Shown: positions 1 through 6,580 of the stretch, in pieces | Numbering within the stretch: the stretch's first letter is position 1 | Layout: each line of letters starts with the position of its first letter | Assembly (NCBI GenBank): GCA_964621645.1 | Contig: CAZUMH010000103.1 | Span: forward strand, 1 to 11,690 | Length of the DNA stretch: 11,690 nt | Direction: 5' to 3' | DNA from: CAZUMH01 sp964621645 | Lineage (GTDB): Bacteria; Zhuqueibacterota; QNDG01; JAGLOF01 | Program-made: the position numbers and the translations under genes | Notes under the pieces: generated by a model | Databases searched by the model: none | What the model was told of the DNA's origin: nothing | What the model saw: the letters and a program-made list of their open reading frames with translations, nothing else

Positions 1-1120
1 GTCTGACCCATCCCACCATATTTTGTCCCATATCAAAAACGGTTTCACCGGCCGGTGTCTGCAGGATCTGTAAGGGTGTTATCTCCTCTGTACGGCGCAC
101 CGGCGGTCCTTCAGGAGCGATAAGAATACTCTTTTTATGCTTTATGACGCTCACCCCGGACCAGGTGCGGTCATTAAATTCAGCTGTGGACCAGCCTTTC
201 TTTTCACGCCTGGCGTCGTACTGTTCCCCATCGTAAATATCAGAATAACGGATGGGCCCGGTTGCGCATTTCCAGGAAGTGTCCGATTTTACAATATCCT
301 CGCTGCCATCTGCATATTCGACCTGCAGCTGCATCAGCAGCGCCAGCTTTTTACCATAGATGTCCCTGGTATCACCCCATGCCAGCCTGCCCCGGTACCA
401 CCCGTCACCGAGCGTCACACCAATTGCATTTAATCCTTTTTTAAGCAGAGGAGTGACATCATACGTTTGATATTGCAGCCGGGTGTCATAGCTTGTCCAG
501 CCGGGAGTAAACAGCTGGTCTCCGACCCGGCGGCCGTTAATCTGCGCCTCATACAATCCAAGCGCGGTGATATACAGGCGGGCCCGTTTGACCGTATGCC
601 TCAGCTGGAAATCGTTACGAAGCATTGGAGCCGGATTAGATGATGCTGTGTCTTCCTGCAGGTCCGGCGTTATCCAGTCCGCCTGCCAGTCGTCCCTGGA
701 GAGCAATCCCATTTCCCAAAAATTGCTGTCGCTCCAATCGGAGGCCTTGTCGTTATTATCCCAGACACGCACACGCCAGAAGTATCGCTGCGACGAAAGC
801 AATCGCGGACCGGCGTATTCCACCTGAATGGATCGATCCGATGCAATTTTGCCGGTGTCCCACACCAAGTCCTTTCCCGTCTCCAGGGCTTTTTGAGATA
901 AAGCCACCTGGATCTGATATGCGGATTGTCTCACGCCCCGTTTTTCCGAAATCAAATTCCAGCTCAGCCTGGGTTTTTCACTATCGATCCCGATGGGATT
1001 TACTGTGTATTCACAACGCAAATAGGTGAGGGACAATGAGGCAGCCATGAGGGGACGTTCGGCCGGGATACAAAAAAACAATACGGTCGGAATGAAAAGC
1101 AATACCATTTTTGTGTTCAT
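1..1120 (-). CDS. Secreted alpha-L-rhamnosidase, GH78 family (5' part only)
   Basis: The first 373 codons of a larger gene; the frame is open to the window edge, so the C-terminal part, including the expected (alpha/alpha)6 catalytic barrel, lies outside. The start is the ATG at 1118-1120, with GGAG 7 bases upstream. Residues 1 to about 27 form a signal peptide (basic start, hydrophobic LLFIPTVLFF core, then LMAAS). The mature N-terminus carries the family hallmark LRCEYTVNPIGID..PRLSWNL, then RYFWRVRVWD, and a second conserved block with YITALGLYEAQINGRRVGD, PGWTSYD and LGDGWYRGRL. The visible part ends in DMGQNMVGWVR, a highly conserved GH78 stretch. GH78 enzymes release terminal L-rhamnose from glycosides, pectic side chains or bacterial polysaccharides. 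The gene lies 119 bp downstream of two SDR genes on the same strand and may share their transcript. Family call is firm; substrate is not shown. Confidence 0.93.
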   Translation of the reverse strand, partial: MNTKMVLLFIPTVLFFCIPAERPLMAASLSLTYLRCEYTVNPIGIDSEKPRLSWNLISEKRGVRQSAYQIQVALSQKALETGKDLVWDTGKIASDRSIQVEYAGPRLLSSQRYFWRVRVWDNNDKASDWSDSNFWEMGLLSRDDWQADWITPDLQEDTASSNPAPMLRNDFQLRHTVKRARLYITALGLYEAQINGRRVGDQLFTPGWTSYDTRLQYQTYDVTPLLKKGLNAIGVTLGDGWYRGRLAWGDTRDIYGKKLALLMQLQVEYADGSEDIVKSDTSWKCATGPIRYSDIYDGEQYDARREKKGWSTAEFNDRTWSGVSVIKHKKSILIAPEGPPVRRTEEITPLQILQTPAGETVFDMGQNMVGWVR

Positions 1121-1239
1121 GTTATTTCTCCGATTACAATGGGTGAGTCGGCATCCGCAATACTGTCGAAAAATCTTGATAATCAACGCCCGGTGGCGGA
1201 GCCAACGGCGATTGACGTCCAGTTCTCTCTCCGGAATGC

Positions 1240-2238
1240 TCATCCCTTCGGTCCGGGTGACGAAATATTTATCTTTTTATAAGAATCCACAATATCCCGT
1301 ATGCCGTTTTCGAATGAAATCAGCGTCTTAAATCCCAGTTCATTCCTGATTTTCTCAGTTCGGTATATCCATTCATATTTTCTTGTCGCTTCCAGGGAAT
1401 CACGAGTTAATAGTGCTTGAGTCTTGAAGAGAGAAGCCCATCCCTCGGAAAGCAGAGCAATTGCGTATAAAACAGGATAGGGGATGCGAACGACAGCGGG
1501 ATAAACTCTCAGCTCCCCGGCGATGAGTTTCAACATGTGGCGCCAGGAGTAGACGGACCGGTCAGCAATGAAATAGGTGTTTCCCACCGCCTTTTCATGA
1601 ACAGCGGCGATGGCCAGAGCCCTGACAAGATCCTCAACAAAACAGATACTGGTCTTTGATTCCTTACTGCCTATCATAGGCATGATGCGTTTTTTAAGAA
1701 GATCCAAAATCAGCACTAACTCTTTTTGGCGGGCACCCAGAACATTGGCCGGCCGCATGATGACAATCGGTATCCTTTCGGCATAATTTTGCACGATCTC
1801 TTCCGCCATCAATTTACTGCGGCCGTACGGTGAAACCGGTAAGCACTGCGAGCATTCATCTTTTATTTCTCCCCTTCTTGGCGGACCGGACGCGGCAATA
1901 CTCGAAACGAACACAAACCGCTTCAATCCCGGGTTGTATTCAGCACAGGCTTCAATGAGATGCTTTGTGCTCAGTGTATTGGCCGTATAATAGGCATCCC
2001 AGTTCGGCGCCTCGATCCTTGCCGCAAGATGAAATATCACCTCCATATCCCGCACAGCCTGAGCCAGTGATGTTTTATCACTGTACCGGCACCTGATCAG
2101 ACGGACATCCAGTCCCTCAAGGCATTTCAGATCGCTTTCCGGTCTGATGAGACAATGCACCTCATGCCCGTCCTTGATTAAAAATTCGACAAGACGGCTT
2201 CCGATAAACCCCGTGCTGCCTGTAACCAGAACTTTCAA
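1240..2238 (-). CDS. NAD-dependent epimerase/dehydratase (extended SDR), second of a tandem pair
   Basis: 332 aa, the usual length for an extended short-chain dehydrogenase/reductase. The N-terminal Rossmann nucleotide-binding motif is G7-x2-G10-x2-G13 (VTGSTGFIGSRL), followed by the FHLAA segment. The catalytic Tyr138-x3-Lys142 (PYGRSKLMAEE) and the upstream VSSIAASG serine are intact, so it is probably an active oxidoreductase or epimerase on a nucleotide sugar, free sugar or steroid-like substrate; the exact substrate cannot be read. The start is TTG at 2236-2238, directly after the TAA of the upstream paralogue, with GAAGGA 9 bases before it; there is no in-frame ATG between that TAA and this TTG. 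It is homologous along its length to the upstream gene (shared LIEAC, LKRF.F.SSI, YG.SK.MAE, LTR..LE and GF near the C-terminus), so the pair arose by tandem duplication. Same transcript as its neighbour is likely. Confidence 0.9.
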   Translation of the reverse strand: MKVLVTGSTGFIGSRLVEFLIKDGHEVHCLIRPESDLKCLEGLDVRLIRCRYSDKTSLAQAVRDMEVIFHLAARIEAPNWDAYYTANTLSTKHLIEACAEYNPGLKRFVFVSSIAASGPPRRGEIKDECSQCLPVSPYGRSKLMAEEIVQNYAERIPIVIMRPANVLGARQKELVLILDLLKKRIMPMIGSKESKTSICFVEDLVRALAIAAVHEKAVGNTYFIADRSVYSWRHMLKLIAGELRVYPAVVRIPYPVLYAIALLSEGWASLFKTQALLTRDSLEATRKYEWIYRTEKIRNELGFKTLISFENGIRDIVDSYKKINISSPGPKG

Positions 2239-3237
2239 TTACAGGTATCCTTCTTTTCTGTACCATTCGACGGTTCGTTTCGCACCCTGATCGAGATCCA
2301 CTTCAGGGCGGAATCCGAAATCTTCTCTGGCTTTTCTTGTATCGAATTTCCAGTAACATGCCTTCAGATACGACTCAAGCTGCCAGCGCGTCAGAACGGG
2401 TCTGGATCGCAAAATCCTGGAAATCCCCTCGATGAAAAAAGCGGCCATGTACAGAAGAGCGTACGGTAGATGAATTGATATGGTCCGCTCCCTGAACGCT
2501 TTGGAAAAAACTCGGGTCACCTCTTCCAGGGTATAGGTTCTGTCTCCCCCAAGTATGTATATGTTTCCTTCGGTGGCCGGACTCTCGCATGCCTGAATGA
2601 TTCCGCGTACGATATCATCCGCATAGCCCAGTGTCACTTCTCCGCTTCCGAGATGAAGCTGTAAACCCATCTTCGCGGCTTTGCAGATCTGGTAAAAGCT
2701 GTCGAACCTGCCGGGGCCGTACGTTTCGACCGGTCGCACAATAGTCCATGGATACGGGTTGGCCGTTGATTGAATATATTGCTCGGCCATGACTTTACTC
2801 TTTCCGTAATCATTTATGGGAGAGCACGGGGTATTTTCATCTGATTGATTCTTACCGGTGGGACCCATGGCCGAAATGCTGGACGCAAAAAGGAAACGCT
2901 TCAGCTGAAGGCCGTTTTTCTTGCAGGCTTCGATCAAATGTATGGTACCATCGACATTCACGCGGGAAAACATATCCGGTTCGTCGGCAGTCAGGACAGC
3001 AGCCAGATGGTAGATCCGGTCAAAATCCCTGACCGAATCTTCGAATGATCGCGGGTGGGTCAAATCACCGCGAATTACAGTTATTTCTTTATTGAGCCGC
3101 GTATCATCCTCATCCGGCAGGAGCAGGCCCGTAACCTCCACTCCTTCCCCGGCGAGCGCGTTGGCGAGATGATGTCCGAGAAATCCCCCGGCACCCGTAA
3201 TCAGCACCCTGCTGCGGCTGCTGTTTTTCGATCCCAT
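2239..3237 (-). CDS. NAD-dependent epimerase/dehydratase (extended SDR), first of a tandem pair
   Basis: 332 aa. Rossmann motif G15-x2-G18-x2-G21 (ITGAGGFLGHHLA), a YHLAA segment, ASSIS serine region and catalytic Tyr144-x3-Lys148 (NDYGKSKVMAEQ) are all present, as is the RPVETYGPG segment typical of sugar-nucleotide epimerases and 3-beta-HSD-like SDRs. The ATG at 3235-3237 is preceded by GAGGG about 4-5 bases away. It ends in TAA at 2239-2241, and the next base begins the paralogous gene in the same frame. Between it and the Tat-exported isomerase-like gene upstream lie 237 bp that contain one copy of the multi-hairpin repeat, so it may have its own promoter or be attenuated by that repeat. 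It likely acts with its twin in sequential or heteromeric sugar oxidation or epimerisation; that is inference from adjacency. Confidence 0.9.
   Translation of the reverse strand: MGSKNSSRSRVLITGAGGFLGHHLANALAGEGVEVTGLLLPDEDDTRLNKEITVIRGDLTHPRSFEDSVRDFDRIYHLAAVLTADEPDMFSRVNVDGTIHLIEACKKNGLQLKRFLFASSISAMGPTGKNQSDENTPCSPINDYGKSKVMAEQYIQSTANPYPWTIVRPVETYGPGRFDSFYQICKAAKMGLQLHLGSGEVTLGYADDIVRGIIQACESPATEGNIYILGGDRTYTLEEVTRVFSKAFRERTISIHLPYALLYMAAFFIEGISRILRSRPVLTRWQLESYLKACYWKFDTRKAREDFGFRPEVDLDQGAKRTVEWYRKEGYL
2248..2253 (-). promoter_or_regulatory. Ribosome binding site for the TTG-started SDR gene
   Basis: GAAGGA on the minus strand, 9 bases before TTG at 2236-2238. It lies inside the last codons of the upstream SDR gene. 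This supports independent, translationally coupled initiation at TTG rather than a non-coding gap. Confidence 0.6.
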
Positions 3238-3337
3238 GTTCCCTCAATACGTATTTTTGTCGTTGTTCATTGCAGATGGTTGCTGCAGCAGCGTCTTCGC
3301 TTATGCTGCCTGCCCTCGCAGAAACATACATGTTGCT

Positions 3338-3440
3338 GGATGGGCCCGTGGCCCATCTCCCTCCTGATTAGTATGCATGATCCTGCCACGCGTTAAACCG
3401 GGAATCGTGCTATACGAGAATATTATTTAATACACCCGTC
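3338..3440 (+). repeat. Multi-hairpin intergenic repeat, copy 1 of 3
   Basis: Starts with a perfect 8-bp stem, GATGGGCC-CGT-GGCCCATC (3339-3357), followed by TCTCCCTC, an ATGCATGATCC segment, a weak CC...GG stem ending in TTAAACCGGGA, then a small stem TCGTG-CTA-TACGA and an AT-rich tail ending ACACCCGTCC. The other copies (5074-5203 and 5524-5641) share this order in the same orientation. It lies between the end of the isomerase-like gene and the start of the first SDR gene. No coding capacity is apparent. Function unknown; the hairpins could process or stabilise mRNA or end transcription, but no strong T-tract follows. Confidence 0.85.
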
Positions 3441-3474
3441 CATAGGCCCTGATGTCAACGCTCTGGTTCTCAGG

Positions 3475-5013
3475 CTAGGCTTCCTCAACGACGTTCCAGC
3501 CGATATGATCAGCGAGCGCATATACAGGCTCTTTAAGATCGCCATAAAATGTGACTCTGTGCCAGCCCCATTGATCCCACATGGTAAAGAGCTTTTCAAT
3601 ATCTCCTTTAGGCTCGACGCAGAGTTTTGTCCTGCAGGCTCTGTCGTCAGAATCGTTATCCACCGCTCTGCCTTGATGCATGAGTATTTCATTTCTATTG
3701 GGCAAGATCTCAAGCGTGGTTACGGTATATCCAACCGGCAGAATCGATCGCACGGACGCGCCCTGTCGATCTTCAGAATGTGTCATGATGGTAAAGGGAT
3801 TTGTTGGCCCAGCGGGTCCAAATACCTTGTTGGAGGCAACGCAGTGGGCATAAATAATCTGTCCTTTAGCGGTATCAATAACCGGATCGGAAATATATCC
3901 GGGACGACCGTGCGTGAGCGTCGAAAAAGCCACCATCGTCGCTGTCGATCTCGTATCACATTCACAGGCGCCAACCAGACCTTCATTATTCAGCTCGTGA
4001 AAACCGAGACATGGATAGGCGTGGATGTGACCGCCGTAAAATCCGCCCAGACAATTGATGGTGATGGCGTTGGCATCATGATTTTTCAGAACGTCCTTCA
4101 TGCCGAGATAAAATGCGGCCGAGGATTCGAGGGTTTCAAACGGGACGTCGATCACGTCACTGGCCGTATCCCGCCAGCGTTCCGCGATAGCCCGAGATTC
4201 ACCTTTATTCGCTTTCTCCCAGGCCGCGTTCACTTCAGCAAACGCAACCTTTTCCATCGGGATGTTCATGATCGGATCGGCAGCTCCGGAATTTTGATCC
4301 CGCACCGCCAATATCTTTGATTCTTGCATGCGCAACAAACAATCCTGAGGAGAAAGTGTCGTGAGATTATCGGTTTTTATCCTTCGGCCGTCGGCCTTTT
4401 TTGTGTTTTTCATTCGGACCTTCGCGGTCGCCGACGCAAACTCATCCGCAGTACCGATTTTGTTAAAGCACTTGACCGCTTTGACCACATCGTCAAAGTC
4501 AGATGACGCGACAAATCCGACGTTCGGCACATTGTTCCGTAAAAAGCCCGCGTTATAAACAAGGAATCCGCCGCTACCTCCATATTGAAAGTCTGCATAC
4601 AGCACTGGTTTGCCGGATGCGGCAATAGGTTGAATGACCCTGTTCCAGCAATTCATCTGGTAGACAATATATCCATGAATGTCCGCGTTTTTGTCTTGCT
4701 CAAGAATATTTTGCGCCTCTTCTTGTCCACGTGCCTGGGTTGGGATAAATTCAAATTCTGGACAGGTTCTGGTAAGAACGGCATTGATCCGCTGCATTGC
4801 CGGGGCAAAATCGAAGCCAACATTCGGCCAATCCGGACCAGGCTGTACCGTGGCGTGCAGGGAATAGATAACGCGGATTGTTTTCTTTTCTTTAATCTTT
4901 GAGCAGCCGATACCAATGATCGGTGTGGCAGCGCAGAGGGCGGCGCAGCCGCCGCAGACCGACATAAATTTTCTTCGAGGAATAATAGAGTTTGCAGCCA
5001 TGTTCTTATTCAT
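3475..5013 (-). CDS. Tat-exported L-fucose/L-arabinose isomerase-like protein
   Basis: 512 aa from the chosen ATG (5011-5013), which has AAGGGAG 7 bases upstream; an ATG 13 codons earlier lacks such a site. A twin-arginine signal is clear: PRRKFMS with Arg13-Arg14, then an alanine-rich hydrophobic stretch to about residue 36, ending near Cys37, which might be a lipid anchor although its lipobox is weak. The rest resembles the FucI/AraA superfamily: an N-terminal region with VYQMNCWN, then the C-terminal core PCLGFHELNNEGLVGACECD with acidic Glu351 and Asp353, followed by HGRPGYISDPV, IIYAHCVASN and a C-terminal GDLKEPVYALADHIGW. Known family members are cytoplasmic ketol isomerases of L-fucose or L-arabinose and need Mn2+. 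An exported form that keeps the Glu/Asp pair is unusual, so catalysis is possible but the substrate is unknown. It heads a same-strand block with two SDRs and a rhamnosidase. Confidence 0.8.
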   Translation of the reverse strand: MNKNMAANSIIPRRKFMSVCGGCAALCAATPIIGIGCSKIKEKKTIRVIYSLHATVQPGPDWPNVGFDFAPAMQRINAVLTRTCPEFEFIPTQARGQEEAQNILEQDKNADIHGYIVYQMNCWNRVIQPIAASGKPVLYADFQYGGSGGFLVYNAGFLRNNVPNVGFVASSDFDDVVKAVKCFNKIGTADEFASATAKVRMKNTKKADGRRIKTDNLTTLSPQDCLLRMQESKILAVRDQNSGAADPIMNIPMEKVAFAEVNAAWEKANKGESRAIAERWRDTASDVIDVPFETLESSAAFYLGMKDVLKNHDANAITINCLGGFYGGHIHAYPCLGFHELNNEGLVGACECDTRSTATMVAFSTLTHGRPGYISDPVIDTAKGQIIYAHCVASNKVFGPAGPTNPFTIMTHSEDRQGASVRSILPVGYTVTTLEILPNRNEILMHQGRAVDNDSDDRACRTKLCVEPKGDIEKLFTMWDQWGWHRVTFYGDLKEPVYALADHIGWNVVEEA

Positions 5014-5020
5014 GATTTTA

Positions 5021-5027
5021 CTCCCTT
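5021..5027 (-). promoter_or_regulatory. Ribosome binding site deciding the start of the isomerase-like gene
   Basis: AAGGGAG on the minus strand, 7 bases before the ATG at 5011-5013. It fixes the start there instead of the in-frame ATG at 5050-5052 and puts the twin arginines at residues 13-14, the expected distance for a Tat signal. Confidence 0.75.
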
Positions 5028-5073
5028 TTAGACTGAAGGGACCAGGATTCATATAATCTCATCGAGTAGTGCA

Positions 5074-5203
5074 GGATGGGCCCGTGGCCCATCTCCCTCA
5101 TGACGTATCATGACCCCGGGAGCTTGTCCCGGCACACTTTTGAGCCGGGATCGTGCTACACGATAGGATTTTATATTTATTTCTAATATGGTCATGCGTC
5201 GTC
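5074..5203 (+). repeat. Multi-hairpin intergenic repeat, copy 2 of 3
   Basis: Opens with the same perfect GATGGGCC-CGT-GGCCCATC hairpin as copy 1 (here 5075-5093) and TCTCCCTCA. The middle has a perfect 7-bp stem TCCCGGC...GCCGGGA (5127-5150) and the end has ATCGTG-CTA-CACGAT (5150-5164), then an AT-rich tail with TTCTAATATGG and GCGTCGTC. It sits immediately upstream of the isomerase-like gene (61 bp from its start codon), so in the transcript of that gene it could form a structured leader. Stem differences from copies 1 and 3 partly keep base pairing, which suggests that structure is conserved. Confidence 0.85.
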
Positions 5204-5238
5204 TTCGAAGTTCCTGAAAGTAAACGCCCCGGGGAGGA

Positions 5239-5390
5239 GTCCCACGGCGATAGAGAGGCAGTAAAAACGATGAACGTCCGCCTTTCCCTGAACACACAGC
5301 ACAATAGGTGGAAAATGAACATAAGAGGTGATTATGTTGAACGAGGTATTGTAGAAAAATTAACAAGAAAATGCAAGGGAATTCTGTCTG
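5239..5390 (+). repeat. 152-bp intergenic repeat, copy A
   Basis: Aligns without gaps to 10848-10999. By hand I count about 28 mismatches in 152 bases, near 82% identity; the last 26 or so bases before the final few are identical. The first part, just upstream, has a degenerate GC-rich inverted element (CGCCCCGGGGAGGAGTCCC). Open frames through it are short and not conserved in phase, so I treat it as non-coding. It lies about 50 bp beyond the 3' end of a tRNA-like sequence, as does copy B. It could be a remnant of an element that targets tRNA 3' ends, or a dispersed non-coding repeat. Confidence 0.85.
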
Positions 5391-5440
5391 CATTTGAGGA
5401 GCGACAGGCATGAAAAAGACCGAGATAACGGGGTACTAAG

Positions 5441-5519
5441 AAGATGTACACCCCCTGAGAATCGAACAGTTAACCCTGCGGATTCAGAATCCGTTGCCCT
5501 GCCAATTGAGTGATAATAA
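5441..5519 (-). pseudogene. Decayed tRNA-Gln(CTG)-like sequence
   Basis: Read on the minus strand, the D-arm CTCAATTGGCAGGGC, the anticodon arm ACGGA-TTCTGAA-TCCGC (anticodon CTG, glutamine) and the T-loop GTTCGATTC are in tRNA order and spacing. The acceptor strands (TTTATTA and GGGGTGT) do not pair, the T-stem has mismatches, and the 3' end reads ACAT rather than NCCA. It is therefore most likely a non-functional relic. Its 5' edge abuts the start of hairpin repeat copy 3, which may have replaced the original 5' acceptor strand. Confidence 0.6.
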
Positions 5520-5523
5520 ATCA

Positions 5524-5641
5524 GGATGGATTTGTGGCCCATCTCCCTCCCGATTATTATGCATGATCCCGGCGCGGTTAAACCGGGAGTCGCGCTACAC
5601 GATAATAAAAAATATTATTCTAATATAGCTACCCGCCGTCC
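5524..5641 (+). repeat. Multi-hairpin intergenic repeat, copy 3 of 3
   Basis: Begins GGATGGATTTGTGGCCCATC, a mutated form of the first hairpin, then TCTCCCTCC, ATTATTATGCATGATCC, the stem TCCCGG...CCGGGA around GCGCGGTTAAA (5567-5588) and GTCGCG-CTA-CACGAT. The tail TATTATTCTAATATAG with CCCGCCGTC matches the tails of copies 1 and 2. It lies between the tRNA-like relic and the 3' end of the toxin gene. Confidence 0.85.
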
Positions 5642-5707
5642 AAAGCAGAAACAAACTCTTATAATCATTCAATCTGTTGGCGTCAGGTTCATGATCGGGT
5701 TCTATGA

Positions 5708-6013
5708 TTATTCATCATCAATGAATATTTCACTCTTTCGTATTAGACGATGCCCTTCAAATACAGTTAAAATATCTATCTTCCCTTTCCCAAGTCGATA
5801 AACCAACCTATATCCTTTGATCATTAATTCTCTTATGTTCGGATCAGAAAATTCCGGCACAGTTCTTCCCATCTTTGGATTTTCTTCAATTAAATAAGAT
5901 CTTGAAACTAATAAATCTATGAAATCTATCGCTTTATGTGGATTATCCTCGGCTATAAATTCTTCTATCTCAATTAATCTGTTTAGAGATTCCTTCGACC
6001 AAATCACCTTCAT
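5708..6013 (-). CDS. Type II toxin, RelE/ParE family
   Basis: 101 aa, the usual size. The pattern fits the ParE/RelE fold: N-terminal helix segment VIWSKESLNRLIEIEEFIAED with HKAIDFID, then ENPKMGRTVPEF, and the C-terminal sheet IRELMIKGYRLVYRLGK and IDILTVFEGHRLI. Family members either cut mRNA at the ribosome (RelE) or poison DNA gyrase (ParE); which applies cannot be read from this sequence, although the 'P...IREL....YRLVYR' form is common in ParE-type proteins. The start overlaps the antitoxin stop by four bases (ATGA), the standard coupled layout with the antitoxin first. AT-rich like its partner, consistent with transfer. Confidence 0.92.
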   Translation of the reverse strand: MKVIWSKESLNRLIEIEEFIAEDNPHKAIDFIDLLVSRSYLIEENPKMGRTVPEFSDPNIRELMIKGYRLVYRLGKGKIDILTVFEGHRLIRKSEIFIDDE

Positions 6014-6303
6014 TGTTTATTCCTCAAACTCCTGGCAGCTTTAATCTTCTCTTTTAATTCTTCAGTAGAGTAGGAATCTCCTGATTCAACATCCTCAAGT
6101 CCTTGATTTACAGATTCAATAAATAGGCTTGTATAAGTTAACTTATCATATTCTCTTGGAGTTATTACAACACCGGCCGGCCTACCATTTTGAGTGATAA
6201 TTACAGGATGACCGGTTTCTTTTAATGATTTTAAATATTTGGATATCCCTGTCTTGAATTCATTGACCGGAACTATGTCTTTTGAAATTATTAGTTTTTT
6301 CAT
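6010..6303 (-). CDS. Type II antitoxin, Phd/YefM family
   Basis: 97 aa from the preferred ATG at 6301-6303, which has GGAA 9 bases upstream; a second ATG five codons earlier (6318) is possible but lacks a good site. The N-terminal DNA-binding fold is recognisable: VPVNEFKTGISKYLKSLKETGHPVIITQNGRPAGVVITPREYDKL-type sequence, with the typical 'pvIITqnGrPagVv' strand. The C-terminal half is acidic and helical (ESVNQGLEDVESGDSYSTEELKEKI), as expected for the toxin-neutralising tail. It is followed by the toxin gene with a four-base overlap. Such antitoxins repress their own operon; the promoter candidate at 6342-6370 fits that role. Confidence 0.92.
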   Translation of the reverse strand: MKKLIISKDIVPVNEFKTGISKYLKSLKETGHPVIITQNGRPAGVVITPREYDKLTYTSLFIESVNQGLEDVESGDSYSTEELKEKIKAARSLRNKQ

Positions 6304-6341
6304 TTTATTATATTCCATATTATGATCTTTATTATAGTCTT

Positions 6342-6370
6342 AATATAGGTATTCATACGAACCATTTCAA
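6342..6370 (-). promoter_or_regulatory. Likely sigma70 promoter of the toxin-antitoxin operon
   Basis: On the minus strand, TTGAAA (6365-6370) and TATATT (6342-6347) are separated by 17 bases, each one or two changes from consensus. Transcription would start roughly 30 bases before the antitoxin ATG. A 14-bp perfect palindrome (6410-6423) lies about 40 bases upstream and might be an operator. Confidence 0.45.
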
Positions 6371-6404
6371 GTAAATCTTTTATAGTAGAACGTTGGTTTG
6401 TGCG

Positions 6405-6571
6405 GCGCGCAGAACCGGTTCTGTCCAAATGCTCAATTGAAAAAGAATCCAGCGGCCCGGCGCTACACCGTAATCGGTGAAATGCGCCGTAGATGCCGGT
6501 AGGTGTCCAAAGCATAATTGAGAGGATAGAACAAAACGCAACCTGCGCGTCCGTCACCCAGTATGGGTTAT
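6405..6571. other. GC-rich structured patch between the toxin-antitoxin operon and the hydrolase gene
   Basis: This stretch stands out as GC-rich in an AT-rich block. It contains a perfect 14-bp palindrome around AGAACCGGTTCT (6410-6423), a nested two-tier hairpin with CGGCGC...GCGCCG outside and CACCG-TAAT-CGGTG inside (6458-6489), a small ACCCA-GTA-TGGGT hairpin (6557-6569), and a diverged direct repeat of about 26 bp (6415-6440 and 6496-6521, sharing CCGGT, TGTCCAAA and AATTGA). A 94-codon frame on the minus strand (6300-6584) crosses it; I see no family resemblance in the product and regard it as doubtful. It may be a small structured RNA or a mobile repeat remnant. Confidence 0.6.
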
Positions 6572-6580
6572 TATATGCGT

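Noticed and set aside
3505..4320. A 271-codon plus-strand frame
   Set aside because: It is antisense to the isomerase-like gene, which has clear family motifs and a Tat signal; the product shows no recognisable family and is low-complexity shadow coding.
5049..5411. A 120-codon minus-strand frame
   Set aside because: It lies wholly across hairpin repeat copy 2 and the 152-bp repeat copy A; the frame is not kept in copy B, and the product looks like translated repeat.
3338..5641. A CRISPR array
   Set aside because: The three repeats are about 100-130 bp, diverged and irregularly spaced with genes between them; there are no regular spacers or cas genes.
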